NCBI RefSeq assembly: GCF_024721015.1
Contig: NZ_JANAIF010000015.1
Coordinates: 1 to 64,000, forward strand
Direction: 5' to 3'
Source of the DNA: Xenorhabdus bovienii
Lineage (GTDB): Bacteria; Pseudomonadota; Gammaproteobacteria; Enterobacterales; Enterobacteriaceae
Length of the DNA stretch: 64,000 nt
Notes under the pieces: generated by a model
What the model was told of the DNA's origin: nothing
Seen by the model: only the letters and a program-made list of their open reading frames with translations
The model's database searches: none
Part shown: one piece after another, positions 45,706-55,234 of the stretch
How the letters are laid out: every line of letters begins with the position of its first letter
How positions within the stretch are numbered: the stretch's first letter is position 1
Program-made: the position numbers and the translations under genes

Positions 45706-45739
45706 AGTGTTGCCATTCTGTTGAATAAATTAATGTTTA

Positions 45740-48700
45740 TTATTTCACTGGCTTGTGTCCTGGATATTTACCTCCATCGGGGTACCAAGGACTCGGAAAT
45801 TTATAGACTTTTTCGTAATCATGATTTAATGCGTATCCATATATTTTTTGACCATTCGGTAAAGTTTGTTCTACTATGCGATGGTGTGGATCAATCCCTT
45901 TTCCTGAGTGAACAACTTGCCATTCTTTAGCTCCTATCCAGAATTTATTCGTTTTTCCTTTTCTATCTTCTAGGGTTTTTTGAATTCCAGTATCCTTATG
46001 TACCCTTGGGGTACCTTTTCCTGTGATTATATTTTCATATTCATTGGAAACACTTTTAGGAACAGGATTTTTTGAAGACAGCTTAAGCTGCTTACCACAA
46101 TCATCACCCGCCAGTCCCAGCGGATCAATGAAGTTAACCGGATTATGGACGTAAGAGTACGGATTCACGCCCCCCATCAATCCTATCGGGTCGGGCGAAA
46201 TATATTGCGCGGTTTCCGGCGAATAATACCGAAAGCGGTTATAGTATAACCCGCTCTCCTCATCCTCATACTGCCCCATAAACCGCAGGTTACAGCTAAC
46301 ATGATAATCCGGATTATTGGAAGCGATGACCTGCGATTTCTCCGCTTTCCCCCACGTGGTCAGCCGCTGCGCCCAGACCAGTACCCCTTCCTCGGACAAC
46401 ATTTCGCGGGGCGTGCCCTGATGATCACTGACAATATAGTGCAGCTTGCCTTTTTCAACACGTGCTGACGGCGTTAATGAACCGGGTTCATAGAGCCAGC
46501 GGATGCGTTGATCTTCTACTGGCGTACCATCGGCGTAAATCGGTGTTTCTTCGATAAGCTGGTCACCACTCCACAGGTAATCCTGTCCCATGATGGCATC
46601 GGCTCTCGGCGTTAAATCCGGTTTACCATTCAGCCAGCGCTGCAAATTGGCGGCAGTCAGCTTACCATCGTGTACTTTCAGCTTCCGAATTCTTCTGCCA
46701 AAAGCATCGTAGCGATAATGCCAGCGCGATCCATCCGGTGTTTCACAGTGGGTGAGCTGGTTTTGGGTGTCCCAGCGGTAGCGCCAGATTTGCGGGCGGA
46801 AGCCGTCACGTTGTTCGGTTTTTTCCACCAGACGCCCATTGTCATCATAGCGATAGCGGATATCCCCTTGCTGCACCACGCGCCCGGCTTTCTGACGCTG
46901 CGTAATTTGTGCCACCGCGCCCCGCGCATCGGTCGGCAGATGTTGGCTCAGGTTACCGTTAGTATCATAGCTGAATTGTTCTTCATGCGGACGTGCCCCC
47001 TCGAACAGGGTATGCAGTATTTGGTCGTTGGCATTGTAACGGTAACGGGTTTGCCCCCAGCGGCTGTCGTCAATCACCCGCACATTATGGGCACGGTCAT
47101 ATTGCCAGCTCCGGTTGACGGCAGTCGCTTGTGGCGGGAAATGCGGGTCATTTTGTGCCAGCGTTTCCCTGAAAAATTGGGTGGCTTGCCCTGCCGACTG
47201 ATGTGCCAGCAAACCGATTGCGGTGTAGCGGCTGGCGAGGATAAACCCGTTGGCACTTTCCCGCACCATTTCCCGTCCCAGTGCATCATGCTGGAATGTC
47301 AGTGGCGCATGCTGGTTAAGCTGAAAGTGATTCAGACTTCCCGACAGGTTATAACCAAAGTGCAGGGTATTGCCATCCACACTTTCACTGACTGGCCGCC
47401 CGGTCAGGTTATCCCATTTGCGCGTGATTTCCCGCCCGTTGATACGCTCACAAGTCGGCAGGCCAGTAGTTTTGTCGTACTCATACTCGACGGTAACATC
47501 GGCATGAGTGGCTTTCACCAATTGATACCGTTGATTGTATTCGTAAGTGGTGGTGTCTTTAAGCACCCGTTGGTTTTCTTCCGGCTGCCAGCTTTCCTGT
47601 TTAATCAGTGAACCGGCAGCAGAGTAGTGCCAGCGAAGTTGTTGACCCTCGGGATATTGTGCCTGAATGCGGCGGCCTAGCTTATCGTACTGATAATCAA
47701 TAGTACGCCCGGTAAAATCAGTTTCCCGGATAATCTGACCCGCCACATCCCGTTCATAACGGTAGGTTTCGCCAGTGGAAGCGGTCACGGACTTCAAGCG
47801 GGTCAGACGGTCATAGCCAAAGCGCAAGATAGTGCCATCGGGTCGGGTCACCTGATTGAGCAGGTCAAACGCGCCGTAAGTGTAGCGGGTGGTACGGCCT
47901 TCGCCGTCAGTAACCGCCACCACGCGCCGTTCACTGTCATAGGCCAGTTGCTGCGTGGTGCCATCCGGCAGTTCCACTTCGGTCAGGCTGCCGTTAAGGC
48001 TGGCGTGGGCGTCGCTATAACGGTAGTGAGTCTGCTGTTTGAGGGCATCGGTGAGTTGGCGCAGATGACCCAGCTCGTCCAGTTGCAAATTGGTTGTCTG
48101 GCCATCTGGCGTCACCACCGCCGCCAGCCGCTGCTGTTCGTCATAGGCGTAATGCCACTGGCGACCATCCGGCAGCAGGCGCTGACGTAATTCACCGTGG
48201 GTGCCGTATTGGTATTCTTCTTTGTGCCCCAACGGATGAGTCAGTGCCGTCAGATTACCCAGCTCATCATAGTGAAATTGCCAACGCTCACCCGTCGGCC
48301 GGACACTGTCGATGAGCTGCCCGTGTTCGTCATAACCATAGGCGAAAGTTTCGCCCGTCGGCAGCTTCACTTCGGTCAGCGCCCCGTCAGGGTTGTAATC
48401 GAATGTGGTTATCCCACCTGCCCGATCGGCTTCCCAGACAATTTGGCTATGGCGCCACTGGCGGCGGATAATGCGCCCCAGCGGATCGACTTCACGGACA
48501 ACCAACCCGTTGTGATCGTAATGGTATTGGGTTTCACCGCCTTCGCCGTCCCGATAGGTGGTGATACGCGCCTGATCATCATAGTGGAAATGGTCACACC
48601 AGTAACCGCGGGGAGAAGTGGTGCTGAGTACCCGTCCTTGTTCATCATAAGTCAGGCTTAAATCGGTCTGGTCGGTATCGTGCCAGCGGATCATCCACCC

Positions 48701-50452
48701 CTGTGCGTCGTATTCATGCCACAGGTGGTTATGCTGAAACGCGTCACATTCATGCAGGTAACCTTGCGGATCATAGTGACAGGTCACCAGCCGTTGTTGC
48801 TTTTGCTGGTCAAGATAGTCTACGGTTTGGAGGTATTGATTCTGATAACCCAGAATCAGCCGGAAACCATCGGTGCGCGTGACTTCAATCAGTTGCGACT
48901 GTTTATTGTAGATAAACCGGATCGCGTTCTGACGGCGATCGGTGATCGCGGATAATTTACGGATAGATCCGACGGCATGATTGAAGTGGTAGGTAAGCTG
49001 GGACTGGCGATCGGTCAGTTGCAGTTCGCCATTCAACTCACCGGTCAGCACGTAATGAGGAATATGCTGGTTACGGGAGAGCACCTGATTTTTGGGTGTG
49101 CTGAAATCGTAGATCACGCCGTCGGCATCGGTGAAATTTACCTTACCATTGACCCGTTTCAACTGACGTGACCAGTCATCCGCCCATTTAGGGCCAAACA
49201 AGCCGTTTAAGTTGGCGGTGGAGCGATAAGTACGGGTCAGGGTAATCGGCAATAATCCGGGGATAGCAATAACTGGCCAGACTTGCAGGAAGTCACCGGT
49301 AGCCATATCGACAGGTTCACCTTCCGTTTTACAAGTCCCGTTACAGCTTCCGTCTTTGTCGGTAGACTTGTTATCAACATGGTCTTCTTTAGCGTTTTGG
49401 GGTTTATCGTGTGAGGACGTGGCAGTTTTCGGCGATTGGCCTTCGATTTTGGCACCTTCTACGGCTTTGGCTTCCTCAGTAAGCACTTTTCTTTCAGCTT
49501 TGGTCGCCGCAGTACTGACTTTGTTGGCGGCAGAAGCTAATTCAGTCGCGCCCTTTTTGATAACGTCGATTTTCCGGGCAGGCAAACCAATGGTTTCGAG
49601 AACCTGAATATCAAGTATCCCCGCTTCTTGTGCCCGGTTGCTGGACGTGGCTTTCCAGTCATTCAGATTAAATTCCCCACTTTGCTTTTTCTGAATATCT
49701 GCGACTTCACGGACCGTCTTCGCTTTTTCGGTTTCGCCATAGATTTCAAGCCACCGGGCTGTATCCTCCGAATCTTTGGCGCTTTCAAAATAAGCCCCCT
49801 GGATATAGGATTCTGCTGTGCCAACCACGGTATTATAGGCACCTTTTAGCTGGCCTTTCGCCCGCTCAAGCGGATGTTTTATCCCTTCAGCATGATTAAT
49901 CGCCTTCTCATGCGCCCAATCAACGACGCCGTCTTTGGCTTCCACCATTGCCGCCCACGCTTTTGCCCGCCAACTTTTTTCTGCCGGTGTTTCTGCTTGA
50001 GGAAGGGGATTGGCTTCGGTCGCGGGTACTTGCGCTGGGCCGGCCTGAGCGGTAATTATTCCGGGGGTGTTCCCCGTCCCGGTCGGACTGTCATCGCGGG
50101 CTTTGGCCGGTAAGGGGGAATTGGGTTGAGGGTATTCAGGCCCTTTTGTTTTTTCCTTTTCTTCCCACTCCTTCAGCGGAAACTCACCGCTTTTGAATTT
50201 GTCAACGGCATCCTGTGCTGTTTTTTTAAAATACTGCTCTTCGAATTTTGCGTCTTCGTCATTGTAGTATTCATCTAATCCCGGATCGTCCCCGTAAGCA
50301 CCATAATATTTGCTGCTTTGTGGATAGAGCGTATCGACCTTGCTCAGTGCGGTTTCCGCCTCAGCCTGTGTCCGAATATTAAATTCCTCACAAAATTCCT
50401 TGCCTGCATAAACAGTGGGTGTCACAACCAGCGTCGAAGATTTTTCTGCCAT
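45740..50452 (-). CDS. Rhs-repeat polymorphic toxin with a probable RNase C-terminal domain
   Basis: About 1570 residues from ATG 50452 (AAGGAAA upstream). The N-terminal ~375 residues are Pro/Ala/Lys-rich; the Rhs shell begins near GEPVDMATGDF (about 378) and holds many YD repeats (YxxxGxL...T-type). The core ends with GLYYNRFRYYSPETAQYISP and DPLGLA (about 1439), the Rhs cleavage region. The last ~130 residues are the toxin, with KEWQVVHSGKGIDPHHRIVE and a basic character, resembling barnase/EndoU-type RNase toxins rather than a pore or protease. Delivery is expected through the PAAR-like and VgrG proteins encoded upstream in the same operon. Toxin class is tentative. Confidence 0.85.
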   Translation of the reverse strand: MAEKSSTLVVTPTVYAGKEFCEEFNIRTQAEAETALSKVDTLYPQSSKYYGAYGDDPGLDEYYNDEDAKFEEQYFKKTAQDAVDKFKSGEFPLKEWEEKEKTKGPEYPQPNSPLPAKARDDSPTGTGNTPGIITAQAGPAQVPATEANPLPQAETPAEKSWRAKAWAAMVEAKDGVVDWAHEKAINHAEGIKHPLERAKGQLKGAYNTVVGTAESYIQGAYFESAKDSEDTARWLEIYGETEKAKTVREVADIQKKQSGEFNLNDWKATSSNRAQEAGILDIQVLETIGLPARKIDVIKKGATELASAANKVSTAATKAERKVLTEEAKAVEGAKIEGQSPKTATSSHDKPQNAKEDHVDNKSTDKDGSCNGTCKTEGEPVDMATGDFLQVWPVIAIPGLLPITLTRTYRSTANLNGLFGPKWADDWSRQLKRVNGKVNFTDADGVIYDFSTPKNQVLSRNQHIPHYVLTGELNGELQLTDRQSQLTYHFNHAVGSIRKLSAITDRRQNAIRFIYNKQSQLIEVTRTDGFRLILGYQNQYLQTVDYLDQQKQQRLVTCHYDPQGYLHECDAFQHNHLWHEYDAQGWMIRWHDTDQTDLSLTYDEQGRVLSTTSPRGYWCDHFHYDDQARITTYRDGEGGETQYHYDHNGLVVREVDPLGRIIRRQWRHSQIVWEADRAGGITTFDYNPDGALTEVKLPTGETFAYGYDEHGQLIDSVRPTGERWQFHYDELGNLTALTHPLGHKEEYQYGTHGELRQRLLPDGRQWHYAYDEQQRLAAVVTPDGQTTNLQLDELGHLRQLTDALKQQTHYRYSDAHASLNGSLTEVELPDGTTQQLAYDSERRVVAVTDGEGRTTRYTYGAFDLLNQVTRPDGTILRFGYDRLTRLKSVTASTGETYRYERDVAGQIIRETDFTGRTIDYQYDKLGRRIQAQYPEGQQLRWHYSAAGSLIKQESWQPEENQRVLKDTTTYEYNQRYQLVKATHADVTVEYEYDKTTGLPTCERINGREITRKWDNLTGRPVSESVDGNTLHFGYNLSGSLNHFQLNQHAPLTFQHDALGREMVRESANGFILASRYTAIGLLAHQSAGQATQFFRETLAQNDPHFPPQATAVNRSWQYDRAHNVRVIDDSRWGQTRYRYNANDQILHTLFEGARPHEEQFSYDTNGNLSQHLPTDARGAVAQITQRQKAGRVVQQGDIRYRYDDNGRLVEKTEQRDGFRPQIWRYRWDTQNQLTHCETPDGSRWHYRYDAFGRRIRKLKVHDGKLTAANLQRWLNGKPDLTPRADAIMGQDYLWSGDQLIEETPIYADGTPVEDQRIRWLYEPGSLTPSARVEKGKLHYIVSDHQGTPREMLSEEGVLVWAQRLTTWGKAEKSQVIASNNPDYHVSCNLRFMGQYEDEESGLYYNRFRYYSPETAQYISPDPIGLMGGVNPYSYVHNPVNFIDPLGLAGDDCGKQLKLSSKNPVPKSVSNEYENIITGKGTPRVHKDTGIQKTLEDRKGKTNKFWIGAKEWQVVHSGKGIDPHHRIVEQTLPNGQKIYGYALNHDYEKVYKFPSPWYPDGGKYPGHKPVK

Positions 50453-50463
50453 GGTTTCCTTCC

Positions 50464-50820
50464 TTATGCCCCGTTCATCCAAAATTTATCCCCGTGACGC
50501 AGCACCAGTTTGTTGCCAGCCCGTACCGTCTTGGTATGCTCCTGCGGATGGCATTTACCGCCGACCGTGCCGCTTTTGACACCATTCGCCACACCGGGCT
50601 GGTCACCGATGGTGGTGGGGACAAAACTGCGGGCAAACACCACCACTGGCTTGCCATTGGCACGCACGGAGGGCACCGGTGACGAGCTGTCCGCCAGTTT
50701 TGCTACCACTGGATAGGGTATCGGGGGCGTTGAGGGGCCCATCGGGGTTTTACACACGTCCGGCAGCATGCCGACAATCATCCAGCTGCCCGCAGTGCGG
50801 GCGATGTAGTTATCAGCCAT
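50464..50820 (-). CDS. PAAR-like (DUF4150) T6SS tip protein
   Basis: 118 residues from MADNYIAR at 50820. Contains CKTPMGPSTPPIPYPVVA and SVRANGKPVVVFARSF, with conserved Cys and His (GGKCHPQEHT, LRHGD), like DUF4150 cone proteins that cap the VgrG spike. Its start overlaps the DUF2169 stop by eight bases and its stop lies 11 bases before the Rhs start. A longer frame to 50895 is not needed. Confidence 0.85.
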   Translation of the reverse strand: MADNYIARTAGSWMIVGMLPDVCKTPMGPSTPPIPYPVVAKLADSSSPVPSVRANGKPVVVFARSFVPTTIGDQPGVANGVKSGTVGGKCHPQEHTKTVRAGNKLVLRHGDKFWMNGA

Positions 50821-52030
50821 CCTTTTTCTCCTCTTCCAGGGGTGCCAGTTTAAGCAACGGTGCCTCCGGGTTGATTTCAAACCGCGCTTCGGCAACCCGT
50901 ACAGGCAGGTCGGTTTTAAAATTCAGTCGGCAGGTCAGGTACAGTGTTTTAGCGTCGCTGTCGAGAATTAACGTGTCAGGGCGCATCGGGACGGGCAGCA
51001 ACATGCCGTTGTGCATCCGCAGCAGAATAAACGGGCGGTGTCCCGGCAGGGTGACATGTAGGTTGCCACCGGGGGTCATGCCCTGCAGGTGCAGCGAGAG
51101 GTTGGTTTCCGGCCAGTCGATCTGCTGGTCAGTGGGTGCACCGTTCCAGTAGGCGAAGTCAAAATCTTTTGGCAGGTAAGGGTGACGGTGTGCCAGCCAG
51201 TTATCATCGTAAGTGCCGGCCAATGTGCGGCGGGGCAGCCACGGACGGCCGATAAAGCCCATGCCCTGCGGTTGGCTGGCTGGGGTATCGACAGGCAGTG
51301 TTCCCCCTAGTTGAGCTGCAAAAAGTTGGGCAGTGAACTCAGCATCCGGCCGGATAATACGCGGCGCAGGGTAACGGGTGAGCTGTTTCGCGTTGGCGTA
51401 CCACGGAGTGATAAACCCCGTTCCCAGCGGATTGGTTTCACAAACGGCATGAGCGGCAGGCGCATTTTTCCCGTCTGAATGCTGCTGGCGCTGTTCCGGT
51501 GTCAGACGATCACTTTCCTTGAGGTATTCGTTCGCTTTATCACCTGCCTGAATTTTGCATTCACCACCAAAGGCATAGCGATAATCCAACGGCAGCGTTG
51601 CAAAAGGTTTCGGGTCGGTTAGTTGCCAGTTGCCATCCGCATCGCGAATAAACTCCCGCTCGCCGGTCACAGTCAGGGTTTTGTCGAGCAGGATCTGGCC
51701 CTGCTTGGTTTGTACCTGCAACTGCACAGGAAATTCGGTACAGGGTTTACCTTCCGGCGCATAAGCCGTGCCGTTGACAATCACGTCACAGCGAGGTTTA
51801 AACGGGGCAAGGTCACTCTCCTGCAACACCTGTGAGGCATTCATCTGTCCACGGTATTCATCCTGTAAACACAGGGGAGGCGCGGGCAGTAATTCCGCAC
51901 TGTATTCCCCCTGTCCGGTAGGCAGTAGCTGGTAGCCGATTTTCATGACCGCGACGTGATGCTCGGTATCTTCGATATCGAGCATCTGATAGTTCATCAC
52001 GGCAAAGGGAGTCAGGTTACGAAATTCCAT
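50813..52030 (-). CDS. DUF2169 T6SS adaptor protein
   Basis: 405 residues beginning MEFRNLTPFAVMNYQMLD, with the DUF2169 hallmark LCLQDEYRGQ and FGGECKIQ. DUF2169 proteins pair with PAAR-like DUF4150 proteins and help load effectors on VgrG. Located between vgrG and the PAAR gene, 15 bases after vgrG. Confidence 0.85.
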   Translation of the reverse strand: MEFRNLTPFAVMNYQMLDIEDTEHHVAVMKIGYQLLPTGQGEYSAELLPAPPLCLQDEYRGQMNASQVLQESDLAPFKPRCDVIVNGTAYAPEGKPCTEFPVQLQVQTKQGQILLDKTLTVTGEREFIRDADGNWQLTDPKPFATLPLDYRYAFGGECKIQAGDKANEYLKESDRLTPEQRQQHSDGKNAPAAHAVCETNPLGTGFITPWYANAKQLTRYPAPRIIRPDAEFTAQLFAAQLGGTLPVDTPASQPQGMGFIGRPWLPRRTLAGTYDDNWLAHRHPYLPKDFDFAYWNGAPTDQQIDWPETNLSLHLQGMTPGGNLHVTLPGHRPFILLRMHNGMLLPVPMRPDTLILDSDAKTLYLTCRLNFKTDLPVRVAEARFEINPEAPLLKLAPLEEEKKDG

Positions 52031-52045
52031 CTCAGTCTGTCCTTC

Positions 52046-54304
52046 TTAGTTCAGGTCGATGTCTTTACCGGTGATTTGCACCGGGCCACTGGCTTCAAAT
52101 TTGAGCTCACTGCCCTGAAGGGTGATACGTCCGGCACTGTCCATGCGCAACACACTCAGGCCGCAGCGCAGCTCAATTACATCGCCGGCCGTGATGGAAA
52201 GGGTATGGGTGATGGTCTCTGTCTTGTGTGCACCGACCTCAATAATGTAGTTCTGGCCAGTGATCAGTTTTCGCACCTCTTTCACCGTTTCTGTACTGTT
52301 GAGTGTGACCGTTTCCTCTTTGTTCTCATTGACCCTGATGGTCTGGTTTTTCTCCACGGTTTCGCTGTGGTTGGCGATCACATGGGTATCGCGGTCGTTG
52401 AGCACCTTGGTGTACATGTCCTTCTGCGCGTGCAGTGACAGCAGTTCGCTGCCCTTGGCATCCTCAAACAGCAGTTCGTTGTAGCCCTGTCCCTTGTGAG
52501 TTTTGGAGCGGAACGCCATCTGGGTTTTGCTGCCCGGCAAGGCACCCGGCGGGATGTTGCTGGCATGGTAAGTACGCCCGGTCACTATCGGCTGGTCGGG
52601 GTCGCCGTGTAGGAAATCCACCACCACTTCCTGTCCGATACGTGGGATGGCCAGCATTCCCCAGCCTTGCCCTGCCCACGGTTGAGTCACCCGTATCCAG
52701 CAGGAACTCTGGTCGTTGGATTTGCCGTAGCGATCCCACGGGAATTGCAGGCGCACGCGCCCGTACTGGTCACAGAAGATTTCTTCACCGGCTGGGCCGA
52801 CCACCTTAGCGATTTGTGGGCCATCAACCACCGGTTTGGGCAGCGGAGCCGGGCGCCAGTTCTGATTCTGACGGATGAAATAGAAGTGGCTGTGCAGCGT
52901 GGTGCCGCTGTCGCCGGTTTTCGTTTCAAGGGCACCCGGCTGGCTGCCGCTGTGGCTGGTGGAGACGGTCTGCCATGACTGATTCAGGTCTGCCCGGGGA
53001 TGGTTATCAAGGATAAACAGCTTGCCCGGCTGCAGGGTTATCGCATTGCCGCTGCCCTGTCCCATCATTGCATCGCTACGCAGCGCTTCCAGCCGGTAGC
53101 GGGTAAAATCCTTGCCATGTGCTTCGTCCTTGAAGCGACCGGGGTAGTCGTAGTGCTCGTAGTACAGTTGTTGCAGATTTTCGTCCCGCATCTGTTGGTG
53201 AAATTCCGCCGGCCACGCTGGATTCTTGAAGGTGTAATCCTTAAGCTGGACCTGCGCCGGCCGCACCTGTGCGCTGCATGTCAAGCTGCTGATGGCAGGT
53301 TCACCCCCGGTGCTGACTTCACCGGGCTGATAAGGGATCACTATGCCCGGCGGGACTGAACCGCAGTCGTCGGCAAAGACCAGCGTGTTGCGCCCGTTAC
53401 TGCATTCGAAGAAGTAGAAAATGCCCTCTTCCGCCGTTAACCGTTGCAGGAAGGCAAAGTCACTTTCCTGATACTGCACGCAGAATTCGCGCGCCGGGTG
53501 AGGATGGCGCAGGCTGAAGATCACATCGCGGATGTTGTGTTCTTTCAGGAGAGTGGTGAGGATGGTGGCGATATCCTGCTGCTGGAAAATGCGCGAGTTC
53601 TGTCTCAGGGTCGTACGCCACAGGTCAGGGCGGATAGTCATTTGGTAGGTAGTCTGGTGCAACCCGGTATTACCCTGCTCAAAGCGGGAAACGATCCCCG
53701 TGATGCTGCGTTGTTCGATACCGTTTTGCAGAATGGTCAGCGTGGCGGTGCGATCCAGTACTGCCGGAAAATCGATAGCCGGGTCGGCGCTCGCCAGTCC
53801 CACACTCAGGCTGAACGGCTGAGAAAAACTTTCGTTCAGCGTGAAATCGGTCACGACAAACGTCTGCGGCGGTAAGCCGCCTGCGGTCAAGGTAAATTGC
53901 AGGCCACTTGGGTCACGCCCTCCCATCAGCATCTGGGCGGCTTTTTCCAGCGCTTTGGTGGCCGCATTCTGCCCCCCGGCTGCGCGTTCTGCCAGCCCCT
54001 TTCCACCGGTAAAACCGCCACCCGGGATTAAGCCCGCGGTGCTTGTCATGCCGCTGCCTGAACGGCCGCCTATTCCGCCGGCAAAACCGCCGCCCGGAAT
54101 TAAGCCCTCCGCGCCTGACATGCCGCTCCCTGAATGTCCGCCTATTCCGCCGGTAAAACCGCCACCCGGAATTAAGCCTGCCGTGCCTGACATGCCGCCG
54201 CCCAATTTGCCTGCAACCTGTTTCGCTTTCTGAACAGCCTCTTGCCCCTGTTGAACAAGGGAGTGTCCTTTCTTCAATTTATCGATGTTCTTCTTTATTG
54301 ACAT
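52046..54304 (-). CDS. vgrG: VgrG T6SS spike with an unusual Gly-rich repeat N-terminus
   Basis: 752 residues. The gp27-like part starts near residue 133 (LQFTLTAGGLPPQTFVVTDF) and passes through REFCVQYQESDFAFLQRLTAEEG; the gp5-like OB segment has DQYGRVRLQFPWDR and IPRIGQEVVVDFLHGDPDQP; a C-terminal beta needle follows (ITLQGSELKFEASGPVQI). The first ~130 residues are not typical: a Lys/Gln-rich helix (1-34) and three copies of a GLIPGGGF-GG unit. It is the first gene of a minus-strand five-gene operon. No T6SS sheath, baseplate or ClpV genes are in the window, so it is an orphan spike. Confidence 0.88.
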   Translation of the reverse strand: MSIKKNIDKLKKGHSLVQQGQEAVQKAKQVAGKLGGGMSGTAGLIPGGGFTGGIGGHSGSGMSGAEGLIPGGGFAGGIGGRSGSGMTSTAGLIPGGGFTGGKGLAERAAGGQNAATKALEKAAQMLMGGRDPSGLQFTLTAGGLPPQTFVVTDFTLNESFSQPFSLSVGLASADPAIDFPAVLDRTATLTILQNGIEQRSITGIVSRFEQGNTGLHQTTYQMTIRPDLWRTTLRQNSRIFQQQDIATILTTLLKEHNIRDVIFSLRHPHPAREFCVQYQESDFAFLQRLTAEEGIFYFFECSNGRNTLVFADDCGSVPPGIVIPYQPGEVSTGGEPAISSLTCSAQVRPAQVQLKDYTFKNPAWPAEFHQQMRDENLQQLYYEHYDYPGRFKDEAHGKDFTRYRLEALRSDAMMGQGSGNAITLQPGKLFILDNHPRADLNQSWQTVSTSHSGSQPGALETKTGDSGTTLHSHFYFIRQNQNWRPAPLPKPVVDGPQIAKVVGPAGEEIFCDQYGRVRLQFPWDRYGKSNDQSSCWIRVTQPWAGQGWGMLAIPRIGQEVVVDFLHGDPDQPIVTGRTYHASNIPPGALPGSKTQMAFRSKTHKGQGYNELLFEDAKGSELLSLHAQKDMYTKVLNDRDTHVIANHSETVEKNQTIRVNENKEETVTLNSTETVKEVRKLITGQNYIIEVGAHKTETITHTLSITAGDVIELRCGLSVLRMDSAGRITLQGSELKFEASGPVQITGKDIDLN
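54011..54195 (-). repeat. 72-bp tandem repeat inside vgrG
   Basis: AAAACCGCC-type units start at 54011, 54083 and 54155 with a period of 72 bases. They encode GLIPGGGFTGG / GLIPGGGFAGG / GLIPGGGFTGG, spaced by GIGG-S-GSGM. Confidence 0.85.
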
Positions 54305-55039
54305 GATGTGTCTCCCTGAGATGATGGAACGTTATGTAATAGGCATCCCGCCTGATAGCAACGCAGGCCATAACATTTGGGCACCGGATTTAAATCTAAC
54401 TCACCTTGTCTCCGACAAATTGGTTAATTCAGGACGCAATACGTTGTCTTTCGATAATTTGATGGGACTCTGTGTCCGAATATATCGGCTGATCCGTGAT
54501 AAATAAAATGGGGGCAATAATAAATAACGAAGGAGTAAAGACCAAATTAAATCAAGTGAAATAAAAAACGGCATCCGACAATAGCAGCGTAAAAAATTAA
54601 AATTATTGTTGTTGAAAAATAATATTTTTAGATAATGTATATAATTAGTGAATCGAACCGTTTAATATTTAATCATAAAAGGTGTTTTTTTCGTAACATC
54701 ATGAAGTAAAAATAAAAAATAGGTAATAGTTTTGACAAAATCATGATCATTCTTATTTTATGATCTTTATCACAAAAAAGACTATTTTTAGCAATGAGGT
54801 TTTTATTTTCTGTCTTTTTTATTTAATGAAAAAAATCATAATAACAAATGATATATTTGCATTGAATATATAAACGCAAGCTATTAATTCAAATGAAAGT
54901 AAATATTGCGATGAACTAAATCCTAAATGGAAACAGACAAATTAATATTTGGCATATTTAGCAACATGAGGATTAAGTCAACCCAAATAACTCAACTTTG
55001 TTAGACAACTGCCCGGATTTCAAAGGGCAGCTTTCTGCC
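54305..55039. other. AT-rich region between vgrG and the integrase remnant
   Basis: About 735 bases with no gene I can support. A short open frame at 54285-54506 overlaps the vgrG start and has no family resemblance. The promoter of the minus-strand vgrG operon must lie near 54310-54700. A GGGCAG-CTTT-CTGCCC hairpin sits at 55025-55040. Confidence 0.5.
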
Positions 55040-55222
55040 CTATAGTGATAGTAATTTACTTTCCCATTGCGCTATAATTTCCCGTTTTTCTTTCAGATAG
55101 TCGTAGCGATCGTAGTGTTTGGTTGAGACACCGGGTTTTTTATGGTTCTGTAACCTATCTCTCATCTCAGAACTGATCCCCATCTTTCCTGCAAGCGTCT
55201 TAAAGGTTCGTCTAATATCCAG
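55040..55222 (-). pseudogene. Phage-type tyrosine integrase, C-terminal stub
   Basis: Minus strand reads DIRRTFKTLAGKMGIS, then EMRDRLQNHKK, VSTKHYDRYDYLKEKREI and WESKLLSL to a TAG. This includes the RR of the active-site region and the catalytic Tyr (HYDRYDY) of P4-type integrases. Only about 60 codons remain; upstream the frame is broken at an IS1-like end. It marks a former integration event next to the T6SS cargo module. Confidence 0.8.
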
Positions 55223-55234
55223 TCATGACTCCAA
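55222..55234. repeat. Solo IS1-type terminal repeat
   Basis: GTCATGACTCCAA equals 13 bases of the IS1 terminal repeat at 115-128 (reverse complement). It begins exactly where the integrase stub breaks off, suggesting IS insertion followed by deletion. Confidence 0.6.

Noticed and set aside
46670..47611. Long plus-strand open frame (313 codons) inside the Rhs gene
   Set aside because: It is antisense to the Rhs YD-repeat region; its length follows from the repeat composition of the real gene and it has no recognisable domain.
54011..54195. Regularly spaced repeats that could suggest a CRISPR array
   Set aside because: The 72-base units are in frame within vgrG, code for a peptide repeat, and the spacing segments are themselves repeated, unlike CRISPR spacers.
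54285..54506. Plus-strand open frame of 73 codons
   Set aside because: Overlaps the vgrG start on the opposite strand, with no ribosome site or family match.
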